Origin: Eumeta japonica
Lineage: Eukaryota; Arthropoda; Insecta; Lepidoptera; Psychidae
DNA: 64,000 bases
Direction of reading: 5' to 3'
Assembly: GCA_005406025.1 (NCBI GenBank)
Contig: BGZK01000099.1
Span: 620,001 to 684,000, forward strand
A model generated the notes under the pieces. It saw nothing but the letters and a program-made list of their open reading frames with translations. It had not been told where the DNA came from and ran no database searches. The position numbers and the translations under genes are program-made. Numbering within the stretch: position 1 is the stretch's first letter; the number at the start of each line of letters is the position of its first letter. Shown here piece after piece: positions 23,036 to 33,508 of the stretch.

Positions 23036-24706
23036 CAGTATACGTTTGTGTCATTTCAATGGTCTAGGCAGAGACATTGGAGGGCTATTAATACAGGCAC
23101 TGTTCTGTTGCAGAATTTGATTAATATTTTTTTATATGGAATTTATACACGAAAAAAGAATTTCACATGACGTATGTCGCCCACTTCGACCCCTTCAGAA
23201 AATGTCATTTCCGTTTTGTTGACTAAGGGAATGTTATTTATATCTTCATAAAAATAACAACGCTGTAGCCGTTTCGAGGTAAGATATTTTTAAACCTACG
23301 GATAAGTTTAACAAAGAATTTGTTGACTGTAGCAGGCCCCTGGTGACTTCGCAAGACGCACGGTCATCGACAACATAAATAATATCCGATCTCGATATAA
23401 ATCACTATTTCAATGCCATTCTGGATTTTGGGCTTAGTTATATAGCGTTCTCATACCCATGCACAATCATCCAGAGACATGGAAATTTATTGCCAATTTC
23501 TTATGGCATAAGTACATATCATATAAATGCCATACTTCATTTAGAATTTGTATTAATTCTATGAGAAGGAATTTCCAATTAATGAAATTCTAAAGTCGCC
23601 AACCCGTAGAACTGATCAGAGCATGACAAGCCTTTTAAGCTCTTTTATACATAAGAATGTAATAAGAAGCAGACTGTAACAAGAAATGATTATATGATCC
23701 TTGTCATCAAATCACAATCCACATACACGAGGTTCATAGACTACCCTGGACGTACATACATACAGACGAGTTTAAATCGACACGTTATGCGTAGTGCAAA
23801 GGGCATCTCTCGTTTACATATTAGCATTAATTTCGATAAAACAGTCGTCAAATTTTATTTATATATTATAGATAAAAAATTAAACGTCTTGGGAGTTATG
23901 CTAACGGTTAAGGTTGCCGGAATGTAATAAAGTTTTTAGTGCATTTGTAGTTGGAATTGGAAAAAAGTAACTTTCGATATATTTGCACATCTGTCTTAGT
24001 TTTTCTTAGATGGTGCATTTTAAGCGGGCGAAAATTGAAACGGCCGGCTACGATATGGATTCAAAAGACGAGACTAAAATTTTCTAAAAAGTAGGATTTA
24101 TTATAATAAATATTATGTAAAAAATGAAAGACAAATTGGTAAAAAAAATGAGTGACAATGGTATCTCGTAAAAAAATCCTAAATTCTTAAATTACCGAAT
24201 TCCTGACGCTTTATATATGTTTAGCCTACGGATCACAAAACTTGCTGCTTCCAAATATTAAGATGGGAAAAGTTGTTGAAAAATTCGTCTAACCGATTTG
24301 TAAGAAATTTTACTTATGCCGAGGAATAATAATCACACGAACTGTACGACTAGTTTCCTCTTTTGTCGGTGAATACCGTTTTCAGCATAAAACCACAGCG
24401 CTACCGAGCGAAGTAACGTAAAAATAGATCATCGATTTGGTGAAATAGACGCGTCTCAATAAAAAGGTAATTAAAATTCAATTACGCCACGCGATTTATT
24501 GCAAAACTTTCATAAATGATTAATCGTCCTCACTGAACCGATTTTCAGTAAACCTATTCCGTTGAACAAAAACTTGAATCGTTATAAATTCATACTGAAT
24601 TCGTTTGTTTGTTTATAACAATAGCGAAAATTTTCCAATTCGTCCAAACCTTAATTCAGAGTGCACACCAACTGATATTATTACATGGTGAACGAACTTT
24701 TAAACA
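23036..24706. other. AT-rich noncoding DNA
   Basis: No gene. A stretch at about 23163-23230 (TTCACATGAC, ATGTCATT, GTTGACTAAGG) faintly resembles the interior of the MITE at 21979-22364, but not enough to call. Confidence 0.45.
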
Positions 24707-24829
24707 ACAGCGGGTTAAGAATAATGCCCTAGAGAAGACTCTTTATAGGAATGTTTTTCGCGCGCAAAGTAAAAAACGAAAGGGGTAGTCTTTTAGAGTC
24801 TTGTCTAAGGCATCATGCTAAGCCTGCAG
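24707..24829. mobile_element. foldback MITE, copy 3
   Basis: The left end is ACAGCGGGTTAAGAATAATG and the right end is GGCATCATGCTAAGCCTGC. The interior has AGACTCTTTATAGGAATG against GGGTAGTCTTTTAGAGTCTT. Same plan and length as copies 1 and 2, with about three quarters of the terminal bases conserved. Confidence 0.65.
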
Positions 24830-25394
24830 ATGTGGCATTCCGCAGGTGTTCCGGATAATATACCCGATACGTATGTACATATGGGCTATTTTATCCGGAC
24901 GTTCCAAAAAATGAACACACCGAGATATTATTCAACTTATATAATGCTTTTTGCAATTGTTTACAATATAAAATTAGAAATGTAACGACACTAATCGAGA
25001 GATATTGTTCTCGTTTGGTGGGTAGACAACGGCAGACCGTTAATTATTCGGCGATGGGGCGGTTAGTACGCGTGTCTGGTACAATACAATGCACGAAATT
25101 CTGCCGCTCTGAATTGCCTGCAAATGATACAATGCACAGGTATAATACTCCCCGAGCCTACCTCCTTCTCCTCCGCGTTCCTAATTTACGCCATTGCGAC
25201 GCTTTTGTCACTAACTTTACAGCGGCAGAGTTTCGTGCGTTATAGTACTGTAGTGAATGTAAGATCATGCGATGAGTGCACGATCGTAAAACAACGCGTG
25301 CGCCGCGCATGGAACGAAACACCGGGGTTAATTTTCATTTAGGAAATTTCCTACTGCGAAGAAATTGTTACCCGTGAGGACCTCCTTGCGGGTG
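24830..25394. other. noncoding DNA, GC-richer from 25015 to 25330
   Basis: Overlapping short plus-strand frames at 25015-25342 lack domains. Nothing else was recognised before the pol relic. Confidence 0.4.
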
Positions 25395-26465
25395 ACGAAG
25401 GCATTTTGAAAAGCAAAGTGCACGTCCAGAACGGGTAACGTATTTTGCTTTTGTGTCCTCATTTCTTTTGTCTTCCTCGTCACAGATGTAGGCCGGCTTT
25501 ATGCGATCGATCGAAACCTTCACAGTCTTTGGTCCCGTGGCGACATCTATCGCTTTTGGGCTGCTGCTTAAAACTTTATAGGGTCCAAATTAAGGTGGTT
25601 CCAAAAGACCGCGGAGAAGCTCTTGTCGAATAAATGCGTAGATGTTTTGACCCCGATCTTGGATAGGGTATGTGCTGACGCAGGGCTTAGACGAAGGTCA
25701 GCAATTTTCTGACGTAGGCGGCTAACAAAATCTGGATATGGTATTCAATTGAAATTGCGATCAAAAAGTTCTTCTGGAAGTCAAAAAGGTTCACCGAATA
25801 CTGAGTGAATTGGTGAACAACCAAGATCCTCTATCCACGCCGTCCGTAGAACGAAGACCACAGTAGGTAAGGTACAAGTTCAGTCTTTATTACCATGTAC
25901 CATCAACGCTGATTTTAAAGACCGGTGAAACTGCATCATTAGAATCATCAGAATCATTACTCATTGGGAGATAGGCGGTTGTTCTAGCTAGTTTGATTCT
26001 ATACAATTTAGTCTTATCTTGGAAAACATGGGATTCGAACTGTTTTCCTTGGTCCATTACCACTTTTTTGGGGCATCCGTAGCGTAAAATGTAACCGAAA
26101 ACAAATGCGTACATTTCAGTCTCTGCTTTTATATCCACGAAAGCTGCAACCTCTGGTGTGTTTATAAATAATGGTGAGTCAATATTTGAAGTCTTTGAAC
26201 ACTGGCAAAGTTCTGATTAAATCCAAGTGAATTTCGGAGAATCGTAAATCGGAAAGACCATAATCTCCCAAGGCTCCAGTATTGTATCTAGTTACTTTAA
26301 ATATTTCGCATGGTACGCACTCCTTCATACATGCGCGCATGTCTTTATTAAGGCAGGGCTATATATATATCGATCACTAACGAGCTTGAATCCCTTGAAG
26401 CCTTAGCTCCAGGATGACTTAAAGAGTGTAACACTTCGAATATTTTCTTTCTATGTTGTGTTGTG
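25395..26465 (-). pseudogene. decayed Ty3/gypsy-type pol 3' end (integrase)
   Basis: Read on the minus strand, the order is that of a Ty3/gypsy integrase. First comes an HHCC zinc finger, with LHSLSHPG near 26410-26434 and CVPC near 26307-26318. The core begins at EIHLD (first catalytic Asp, about 26222) and continues with DIKAETEMYAFVFG (about 26095-26138) and VVMDQGKQFES (second Asp, about 26053), then TTAYLP. The downstream part shows RTAWIEDLGCSP, PYPDFVSRLRQKIADL, a GPYKVLSSSPKA segment and VSIDRIKPAY, ending near a TRSGR motif about 25430. Stops and frameshifts occur at several points, for example the stop after DFKY. After TTAYLPMSN the expected region with the catalytic Glu is replaced by unrelated sequence. 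No gag, protease, reverse transcriptase or LTR is present, and homology ends abruptly at about 26465. It cannot be functional. Confidence 0.85.
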
Positions 26466-26479
26466 ACAAAACATACACA

Positions 26480-26720
26480 TCCGATATCCCAAGAAGCCGC
26501 ACCCAAAAACCGCCCGCCCATTAGGCTGCGGGTCGTGATCGAGAGCGCGTCCGTCGCCAGCGCAGAACCGCGTCGGGGCAAAGGGGCGCGTACGCCGATT
26601 ATTTTTATGGGAACACAATTTTCTGTGCCTCATTACATGCATAGCCGGCGTTCCTCGTCGCCGTCGACATTAACGTGGGCCGGGCGCCGCGGCCCCTAAT
26701 GCTCGCGGGACATGCGAACA
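26480..26720. other. GC-rich noncoding block
   Basis: A sharply GC-rich block starting where the pol relic ends. It contains CGCCGCGGCC (26688-26695 region) and TTTTTATGGGAACA near 26603, a variant of which (TTTTTATGGGAATA) is at 46471. No repeat terminus was found. A C-rich tract follows at 26755-26780. Candidate conserved noncoding DNA. Confidence 0.3.
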
Positions 26721-26940
26721 ACATTTCTTGATTATATACTCGGGTATTATGACCGCCCCCCCTCCCCCCCACTTCCCCCTGTTTTCACACCGTGCCGGGT
26801 CGGGTTAAGTTATGAGTTTTGTCGTGTGACGTCATCACCCGTATCAATTAAAGACACATCTGAACAGCTCAATAAAACGGTAAGAAAATTGAATTATTTA
26901 TAATCATGTCTATAACATAATTATATTGAAGATTATAAAC

Positions 26941-26984
26941 ATACTGTTATATGTACATATAAATATATGTACACATAATAGTAT
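26941..26984. repeat. 21-bp hairpin plus short (TG)n
   Basis: The arms at 26941-26961 and 26964-26984 pair at 19 of 21 positions with a 2-nt loop. A short GTGTGTGTGTGTATG run follows directly. Confidence 0.75.
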
Positions 26985-27003
26985 TGTGTGTGTGTGTGTA
27001 TGT

Positions 27004-27681
27004 AATATTAAAGATTATGAATATCTTCCAACAAACTTACTCAATAATAGTTGAAACGGATTTATAAATTAATGTTATAAAGGAACTAATAACACCAGAA
27101 GATTGATTCCAACCATAGTTAAATCAACTGATATGCGGTTTGTTCAATGGGTTTAGCTTATTTTCACGAGTTTTGGATATACAAGTATTGAACTAGCTCC
27201 GTGTATATAAATGTAAACCCTAAAGAGTATTAAGGTAACACTGTTGTTCTTACAAGACTAATACAAATTTAAAGAAATAATAACAAAAAATTTCGGAGTA
27301 TCATTTCAAAATAATCTAAAGACAAATTTTCAAATATAACTTAAATATTTTTATGTGAGATCTGTAAAAAAAACTAATGTATTTTTTTAGCAAATCAAAT
27401 TTTAAATATGTTATGCTAGCGATTATCATGTATCACTGCTTGTAAGCCTAAATATAGAAATAAATAAAAAATGAAATCTTCACTTAACTACCCTACCAAT
27501 TCATATTTTATTGACTAATGTTGGTTTTATCAAATAATTCACTCTAATTATCTTTCCATACTTCATAAAGTATAGTGTTTATTTACAACAGCTAAGTTTG
27601 AGTTAAAGTCTACTAGTCAACGAATGACCTTCTGGTGTTGTATTGTATGAGGTGTTAATTCGCGGAAATCCATAGTAGACC
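27004..27681. other. AT-rich noncoding DNA
   Basis: No gene or recognised element. Confidence 0.5.
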
Positions 27682-27721
27682 ATTCCGCCAACTATAGTTG
27701 GCCAACTATAGTTGGCGGAAT
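27682..27721. repeat. 40-bp perfect palindrome, no loop
   Basis: ATTCCGCCAACTATAGTTGG (27682-27701) is followed directly by its exact reverse complement (27702-27721). Each half itself contains the 14-bp palindrome CCAACTATAGTTGG, so that palindrome occurs twice in tandem. Confidence 0.95.
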
Positions 27722-28597
27722 TAGATAATTATAATAATAAATAACACTTGCTTAGGTGTTCGATATCTGTCAATCCTCTGGAATCAATATTCAATCATTT
27801 GGATAGAGATTCGTAGTGGAGAGGCAGATTCTAGGGTCAGCGGTGGGTTGCATGCTGCATGTTAATGCATGTTGCAGGCAAGCGTCTGACCTTCTGGTGA
27901 TTTATGGAATCACTGTTTAACGCCTTCATATGGGCACGTTTCACTTAAAATTCCACACAAGATAGTCCTATTTACGTCTACCCTCTATAGTTTTGGGCAC
28001 GAATTTATGGAATCTTCTTGGCTGTTACTAAGAAAAAACCTATTATCGCCGACCGTATCGCCTTCGGTCATTTTCAACATTTCCATATAAACTATTAAGT
28101 CTCGAAACGCACAATTAGGTGTGACGAATCCGGGACCCCCAAATCGTGTGCCAACATTAACGACTTCACTACGAGGGGCGTTTACGTTAACTGATTCGTT
28201 TCGGGACTGAAATGTTCAGGTCAAAAAAAAAAAGTTCGTTCTGGTACAATTCGTTATAGTTGTACAGTGGAGCCTTGACAAATAGAAAACCCACAAAATT
28301 CGGAAAAAAGTTTCATTACCTTTCTTTCAAAACGCAAAGCCTCCACTATTCGACTCTATAAGTGTCGAAATAATCACCGAGTCCCTGCAAGCCAATTGGG
28401 TACATATTTAACCTCTGCAACTCGAAAAAATTAATACGACCTCTATAATTATCTAGAATATAGGAATGGTTTTATTTCAAACCTTGAAAATTCGATTGTT
28501 TGAAACTTATTAGCTCTATAGCTCGCAGCAATGTAAGTTAGCGACTTTAAGAATTCGCCGAGAATGTACTCCCTTGTTTCTACAAAACAATTTAGGA

Positions 28598-28600
<3 letters not shown>
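27722..28600. other. noncoding DNA
   Basis: The region from 27815 to 28200 is of mixed composition. It holds TGACCTTCTGGTG near 27888, which also occurs at 27625, and a GCATGCTGCATG palindromic cluster near 27850. No gene or identifiable element. Confidence 0.4.

Positions 28601-28645
<45 letters not shown>
28601..28645. repeat. (TA)n microsatellite
   Basis: About 45 bp of uninterrupted TA repeat. Confidence 0.95.
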
Positions 28646-28649
<4 letters not shown>

Positions 28650-28884
28650 GATCACCAACTCTAAGAAATTATAAATGACTGACTGACGTTAATACGTGCT
28701 TGCTTGCTTGGTGTTATGTGTTTCATTTTGGGTATATATTATTATTATTGATTTCATTTGAACTTTAGCACATGAAGTCGGTTGCATGTAGCAAGTTGTC
28801 GGTTGAAAAATTCACAGAAGTAGTTGGGTTCTACCGCAACACAAATCAATTTCTACAACAGTTTAAGAATAAAGTTGTTGAAAT

Positions 28885-29080
28885 ATGACTGCTGCATCTT
28901 TGACTCTCGCTGAAAAATTAAAGGTCCTTGAAAACAGCTTCAAGGACCTTTAATTTTTTCAGCGAGACTGTGAAGAGTTGTCAAAAGAAGGACGATGTTG
29001 CTGACCTATTCGGCTTACCGATCAGTACTCGGTCAACAATAACTAGAATTGAATCAAATATCATGAAAAACATTTCAAAA
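28885..29080 (+). pseudogene. pogo/CENP-B-type HTH relic, interrupted
   Basis: An ATG at 28885 opens MTAASLTLAEKLKVLE (to 28932), the start of a CENP-B N-terminal/psq-like helix-turn-helix as found in pogo/Tigger transposases. The next part of the same domain, QKKDDVADLFGLP then STRSTITRIE, is read in another frame from about 28982. Between them lies an inverted copy of the LTLAEKLKVLE coding segment (28939-28967), which introduces a stop and shifts the frame. The length and order of the two parts fit the domain if the inverted copy is ignored. No DDE catalytic region was found downstream; the frame after 29080 drifts into AT-rich sequence. It is a fragment and not a working gene. Confidence 0.7.
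28905..28967. repeat. 28-bp near-perfect hairpin inside HTH relic
   Basis: The arm at 28905-28932 pairs with 28939-28967 with one extra T bulged and a 6-nt loop (AACAGC). Because the left arm is recognisable coding sequence and the right arm is not, the right arm is the derived inverted copy. Confidence 0.9.
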
Positions 29081-29890
29081 TGTTCAAATTTTTTTCCTGC
29101 AAAAGACGACGAATATTTATTTGGTTACCTACCTTTGTTACTTCTGTAACTTGAATTTTGATTTATTTCCCTTCTCAAACCAAAAATTAGTTATAATTAA
29201 TATAAATAGATAAAAACAAACTATTACCCCTCTATGTTAAACCATAGACCTACCATATTATTAAAAGTTAAAATTCTCAAAGTTTCAAATCGCCGATACT
29301 TGTCCTTATATAATCACGCCCTTCTTACATTTATTTATCCAAAATTTTCGTTTCAAATCTTTTTCTTTTTTTTTGCCCTAAAAATGTATTGTCATACATT
29401 TTTAATACGTTTACAAAATTTCAAATCATTCAGATATTAGGCAATGGGGTGTCGAGAAATATAGTTACTTGTTATCAATTTTCATGTAATCTAACCAGAA
29501 ACTAATTTCATAATTTTGCTATTTTTATGGAAATAGGTTTGACTATCTTTTTTTTTTTTAATTTATCACCAGCTAAAAGAAAAGTACTACCAAAAAAAAA
29601 ACTCCAGTTTTAATAAAACTAGGGTGACTACAAAGTTCAATATTAAACTGAAATTTATTATGTGTATATGACGCCTAAAAAAAACAAAGTGGGAGATTTC
29701 AAATACCCTAATATAAATTATATAAACTTATAAACGATTGTAGGACCTAGTATCCACATTTCGAAAGCTAAACCGTTCCCGTAGCGGTATATTGTATGGT
29801 GTGTAGAAGTCTAGTTGTATAATTACTATGAAACTTCAATATGTATAGTGATTATAGTACTTACGGTCATAATATATGTCGAAAGCGTAC
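29081..29890. other. AT-rich noncoding DNA
   Basis: No gene or recognised repeat. Confidence 0.5.
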
Positions 29891-30056
29891 CCTCCTGGAT
29901 TATTTTTATTTCATTTCGAAGAATTGGATTTCGAGCCCTCTGTGCTGACCTAGTCGGGGATTACCTGCGACATTTGACGCCGATGTGGTGACACTGTACA
30001 CCGACACGAAGCGAATTGTTCAATTTGACTTAAGTCAAAAAGTCATTAGTAAATAG
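29891..30056 (-). mobile_element. tRNA-derived SINE, 5' truncated
   Basis: The minus strand contains the family body (GACTTAAGTCAAATTGAACA near 30025-30044, CGCTTCGTGTCGGTGTAC) and ends in GAAATAAAAATAATCCAGGA with GG down to 29891, a variant of the standard 3' terminus. The tRNA-like head is absent. Directly upstream on the same strand is the end of a LINE reading frame. Confidence 0.55.
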
Positions 30057-30370
30057 CTTTTTATAAGATTTTTAAAGGGCGGACAAAGCATTTTGAGAAG
30101 TAGGCTTTTTTCTTGAAGACCTCCTTGTCACAGTTGATTAAGAACACTGCTGATGGTAGATCGTTCTATAGTGTTGCCATAGGTGGCAGAAAAATACGCA
30201 CAAAGCCTACGATGGTGAACGCTGGCGATCAACACAGTGGTGATGGTGTTTCCGACGAGCGAAACGATGACGTACTTCAGCAACAGGAATAGGGTTAAAT
30301 AATTTTTCAGGACACTTCCAATAGTGTACGTGATCCATTATGAACCGCAATAAAAGCAGTGCCTTGGAAA
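30057..30370 (-). pseudogene. non-LTR retrotransposon ORF2 C-terminus relic
   Basis: On the minus strand one frame gives CPEKLFNPIPVAEVRHRFAR followed by a His-rich stretch (about 30215-30320). After a frame change it gives FLPPMATL, a stop and NDLPSAVF (about 30140-30200), then INCDKEVFKKKAYF. This follows the pattern of the end of jockey/CR1-like LINE reverse transcriptase proteins, where an RxFLPxxxxLWNxLPxxVFP motif and an FKxxxY motif are standard. The stop replaces the conserved Trp of LWN. No reverse-transcriptase core is present, so this is a 5'-truncated insertion, as is usual for LINEs. Confidence 0.65.
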
Positions 30371-30482
30371 CAGGAAGGTAGCGCACCGATCATTCGATCT
30401 CCATTTCCGCGACGTAAAAAATGTATCCCTTAGATAAAATTATGTACGCGCGTGAGAAGTTATACTTGTTCGGGAAGATATA

Positions 30483-30838
30483 CAAACGAGCCCAAACTCG
30501 ATGGGGTTGCGTTGTTTAATTACGGAGTTCCTATGGCCACCTTCCAGCTCCATCATCAGACTCTGGTTACCACATAGTACCAAAGTACTCGGCAAGACGA
30601 ATCAAACGAGCCCAAACTCGATGGGGTTGCGTCGTTTAATTACGGAGTTCCTATGGCCACCTTCTGGCTCCATCATCAGACGCTGATTACCATATAGTAT
30701 CAAAGTACTCGTCAAGAGGAATCAAACGAGCCCAAACTCGATGGGGTTGCGTCGTTTAATTACGGAGTTCCTATGGCCACCTTCCAGCTCCATCATCAGA
30801 CGCTGATTACCATAGAGTATCAAAGTACTCGCCAACAC
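30483..30838. repeat. 3 x 120-bp tandem repeat
   Basis: Units begin with CAAACGAGCCCAAACTCGAT at 30483, 30603 and 30723, with an exact 120-bp period and only a few substitutions per unit. The third unit ends about 30835. The period is a multiple of three, so a plus-strand frame reading GLRCLITEFLWPP continues from unit to unit with a stop in unit 2. There is no evidence that it is translated. Units of this sequence recur in lepidopteran noncoding DNA as far as I recall. Confidence 0.9.
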
Positions 30839-30959
30839 AGTCAATAAAGTTCAGTTTAAATTTTAAAAATTAAATAATTTATTTTCTTATATTAAATGTA
30901 CATAAATTCTCTCATTATTCGAAATTCGAATTCTAAGCGGGCAGCTTCAATCTGTTAAT

Positions 30960-31100
30960 TTTGCGTCACACAATCTTAAAATTTCACTCTCATCATTTTT
31001 CATAACGCGCCTAAAGAAGTATAACTTCAAAAAAAACTATTTTAGGTCTTTATAAAGTACTAGGTGTCGACCGCCCGCTTCGCTGAGCATTATTAGTTAT
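30960..31100 (-). mobile_element. dispersed repeat with Helitron-like end
   Basis: The segment TCATAACGCGCCTAAAGAAG with TATAACTTC (about 31004-31032) matches 22975-23035. On the minus strand AGCGAAGCGGGCGG then CACCTAGTACT (about 31066-31090) resembles a Helitron 3' terminus: a small GC stem and then CTAGT. A similar end is at 45926-45952 on the plus strand. A shorter match to the repeat (GTGAGAAGTTATACTT) lies at about 30453 on the other side of the tandem array, so the array may be internal to this element. Confidence 0.45.
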
Positions 31101-32310
31101 GAAACGAAACTAAAAAATGGTAAAGAATACATAGATTTCAAAAATTAAATAGCCTAAATGGATCTAACGAACAAAATAAACAATTGCGTGTCGAACGGCC
31201 AAAATGTCATATATATATATGCGTTCAGTAGTTATATATACATATATGTACACAGGTATATAAATTGATATCCATTGTTTTATATTTAATAGTTATGTAT
31301 TCCTTCCTATACATAATTTTATTTTCTATCAACACATATAAGGAACATATTTAATTCATTAACTCTATCCACTCCCGCAAACACGAAAACAAAAATCTTA
31401 TTACCTGTAAATATACGAGCGACACAAGTTTTTCTTTCTGTCACTTCTGGCTAAGACAACAACGCAGCCCCCGGGCAGCGACAAAGCCCCGGCCGTAACG
31501 GTTATCCGGCGCGCCGAGATATCGAAAGGGACAGTATTACCCGGCCGGGAATGTTTGGATTTCGCGGTTATTAGTTTGCTAAATGATTTACGCGGCCCCG
31601 CGCGACAATCGCCCCGATACGCCGCATTACAGCAATTAATAAGTTAATACGTTTGCGGCCGGGGAAATGAATACAAGAAAACGTATATACGTGTGGTACG
31701 TTTCGGATCCGGCGCAGATTTTTGATATGTGTGTGCGGTAGGTATCGAAGCAGTTGACGAACAACTTCAGAACGGTGTAGGGTTAACTGACATTTCTTTA
31801 CTGGTGACGATAGTGATGCGTGCAAAATGAATGCCGGTTATGTGTTGATTTTTGCTCTCAAATGAGTCATTACTAATAAAAACATTTTTGAAATAACGAA
31901 GCACGAAGCACTTACAGTGAACATAATTCAACGTCTATACCGTATCAATTGTCGTGATCCGAGTCGCACTTGACCGGTACGAATGTCGCTGTTTGACTCT
32001 ATTTTGCTATGATTATGTATAAACTTTTAGACCGATCCATAGATACACCCATAATTCACGCAAAAATAATTCCAGGTGAGACAAATACGATTTTAGAATT
32101 TATTATTTGGTAAACGGAACTGGTTTACTTGATCACTTTTATTATATAACTTTACGCAGACTTCGTAGCCGTTCAAGCCAATAGCGAAATTCTGTTTACA
32201 CATCAAAGACCTGTAGGTCAAAGGCGAGCAAAAGAGTCATTACATACCGTACTGCATCATATTTTAATCACCTCACAGCTAAGACAAACCCTCTACGCTA
32301 GCCCGATGCT
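31101..32310. other. noncoding DNA; GC-rich block at 31440-31700
   Basis: The block at 31440-31700 is CG-dense and also holds homeodomain-like AT cores (AGCAATTAATAAGTTAAT near 31631). It has no repeat terminus. Candidate conserved enhancer; the rest is AT-rich. Confidence 0.35.
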
Positions 32311-32493
32311 TGTCGGTAGCCGTTAACGACATTATTCATCAGTGCGATGACAGTGGCCGGGACCGGCGGATTAACGAAACGTATGCTTTTCATTCGGCTT
32401 CAACAGCTCTTTGGTCGAATCGTCCGTGTTTAGGATCGAACCCAGTACTTCTCTGTCCGGAGGGGACGCACTCGATCACGAGCCAGCACTGCA
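32311..32493 (-). mobile_element. tRNA-derived SINE, 3' truncated
   Basis: On the minus strand the head begins near 32493 with CTGGCTCGTGATCGAG (A box, altered) and has a perfect B box, GGTTCGATCCT (about 32433-32443). The body ends near 32311 without the standard AAATAAAAAG terminus. Confidence 0.6.
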
Positions 32494-33240
32494 CCGAACG
32501 ACATGATTCATAGTAACGTAATACGGTCACCAAAAGCTGTTGTAGATCACGACATTCGACATACGGAGACGGTCCACGACAGACGGAGACGGAAGATGTT
32601 AACTTCGCACGTGCGCCACGTATTTGACGGACCCTTGTCTCTCTATCGTGTGCCGTATCTGTTCTCGCGATCTATACGTAATCAAGAATTAGAAAACAAG
32701 ATAGCTACCGTTCCGAGTCTTGATCACGAAACTAAATTTGTGAGTTTACAAAACGGAATATGGTAATATATTCAAGGAGAACGTTCTAATTACAGACGCT
32801 TTATCAGATCACCTACTTTTTTTAATGTCTAACTTACCATTATTCGTCTTAAGGTGAATTCGGCATCACAGCAATAACGGTTACAGTTGACTGTTCGATT
32901 TTCACAACTCGACTATTATACATTCATTATAATAATACATAATTGACGATCAACATATTACATGTATTATATAAGACGAAATCGATTACAACAATAATAC
33001 AATTAGGGTAAAAACAATTGGATTCAGAGATAATGGATGTTTCTCTGTCGCTAAACGAAACTCTATATATTTCACAATTTACTAAAATTTTTAACTACTG
33101 ATTTGTAGCGGGTTGCGTTTTAATTTTTTATCGCATTCGTAAAACTTACAAAATCACGTACAACATGTAGTTCGATAAATTACGTTTTACCATCTACATA
33201 CACCTTTTCGTTACTAAAGTATTGAGGAATGCCTTTTGTA
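32494..33240. other. noncoding DNA
   Basis: An 87-residue frame at 32503-32766 has no domain. No repeat recognised. Confidence 0.4.
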
Positions 33241-33508
33241 CAATTTTTTTATTTGGGACTGAGGGGCTCGAATCTTATGTACGACCTCCACGCATGCTCA
33301 GTACGGGCCGGTACTTGTTAACGAATGTTGTCGCCAATGCGATGTAAACGTCAGGCAACCGAAGACTTAACATGCTATCACAGGCACTTAGCGACTGATC
33401 TTAACTTCAAAATTAAAAGCACATTGGATAATCGGCCCGTGCTCAGCATCGTATGCCGTACCTTTTCGTTTTAAGGCAACGCTCTCGTAACCACTAAGCC
33501 GACACAGT
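33241..33508 (-). mobile_element. tRNA-derived SINE, full length
   Basis: The minus-strand head at about 33508 shows CGGCTTAGTGG (A box) and a degenerate B-box region near 33440-33460. The body includes CTGAGCATGCGTGGAGG (near 33283-33299, the GAGCCAGCGTGGGGG segment), and the 3' end has CCAAATAAAAAAATTG at 33241-33256. Confidence 0.65.

Noticed and set aside
23163..23230. Second copy of the GGGGCCGTCC-type MITE
   Set aside because: Only scattered GTCA/GTTGAC resemblance, with no terminal repeats.
30501..30686. Repeat-encoded peptide in the 120-bp tandem array
   Set aside because: The frame is open only because the period is divisible by three. It hits a stop in unit 2 and has no start context.
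30483..30838. CRISPR-like array
   Set aside because: Three near-identical 120-bp units without distinct repeat and spacer partition in a eukaryotic genome; it is an ordinary tandem repeat.
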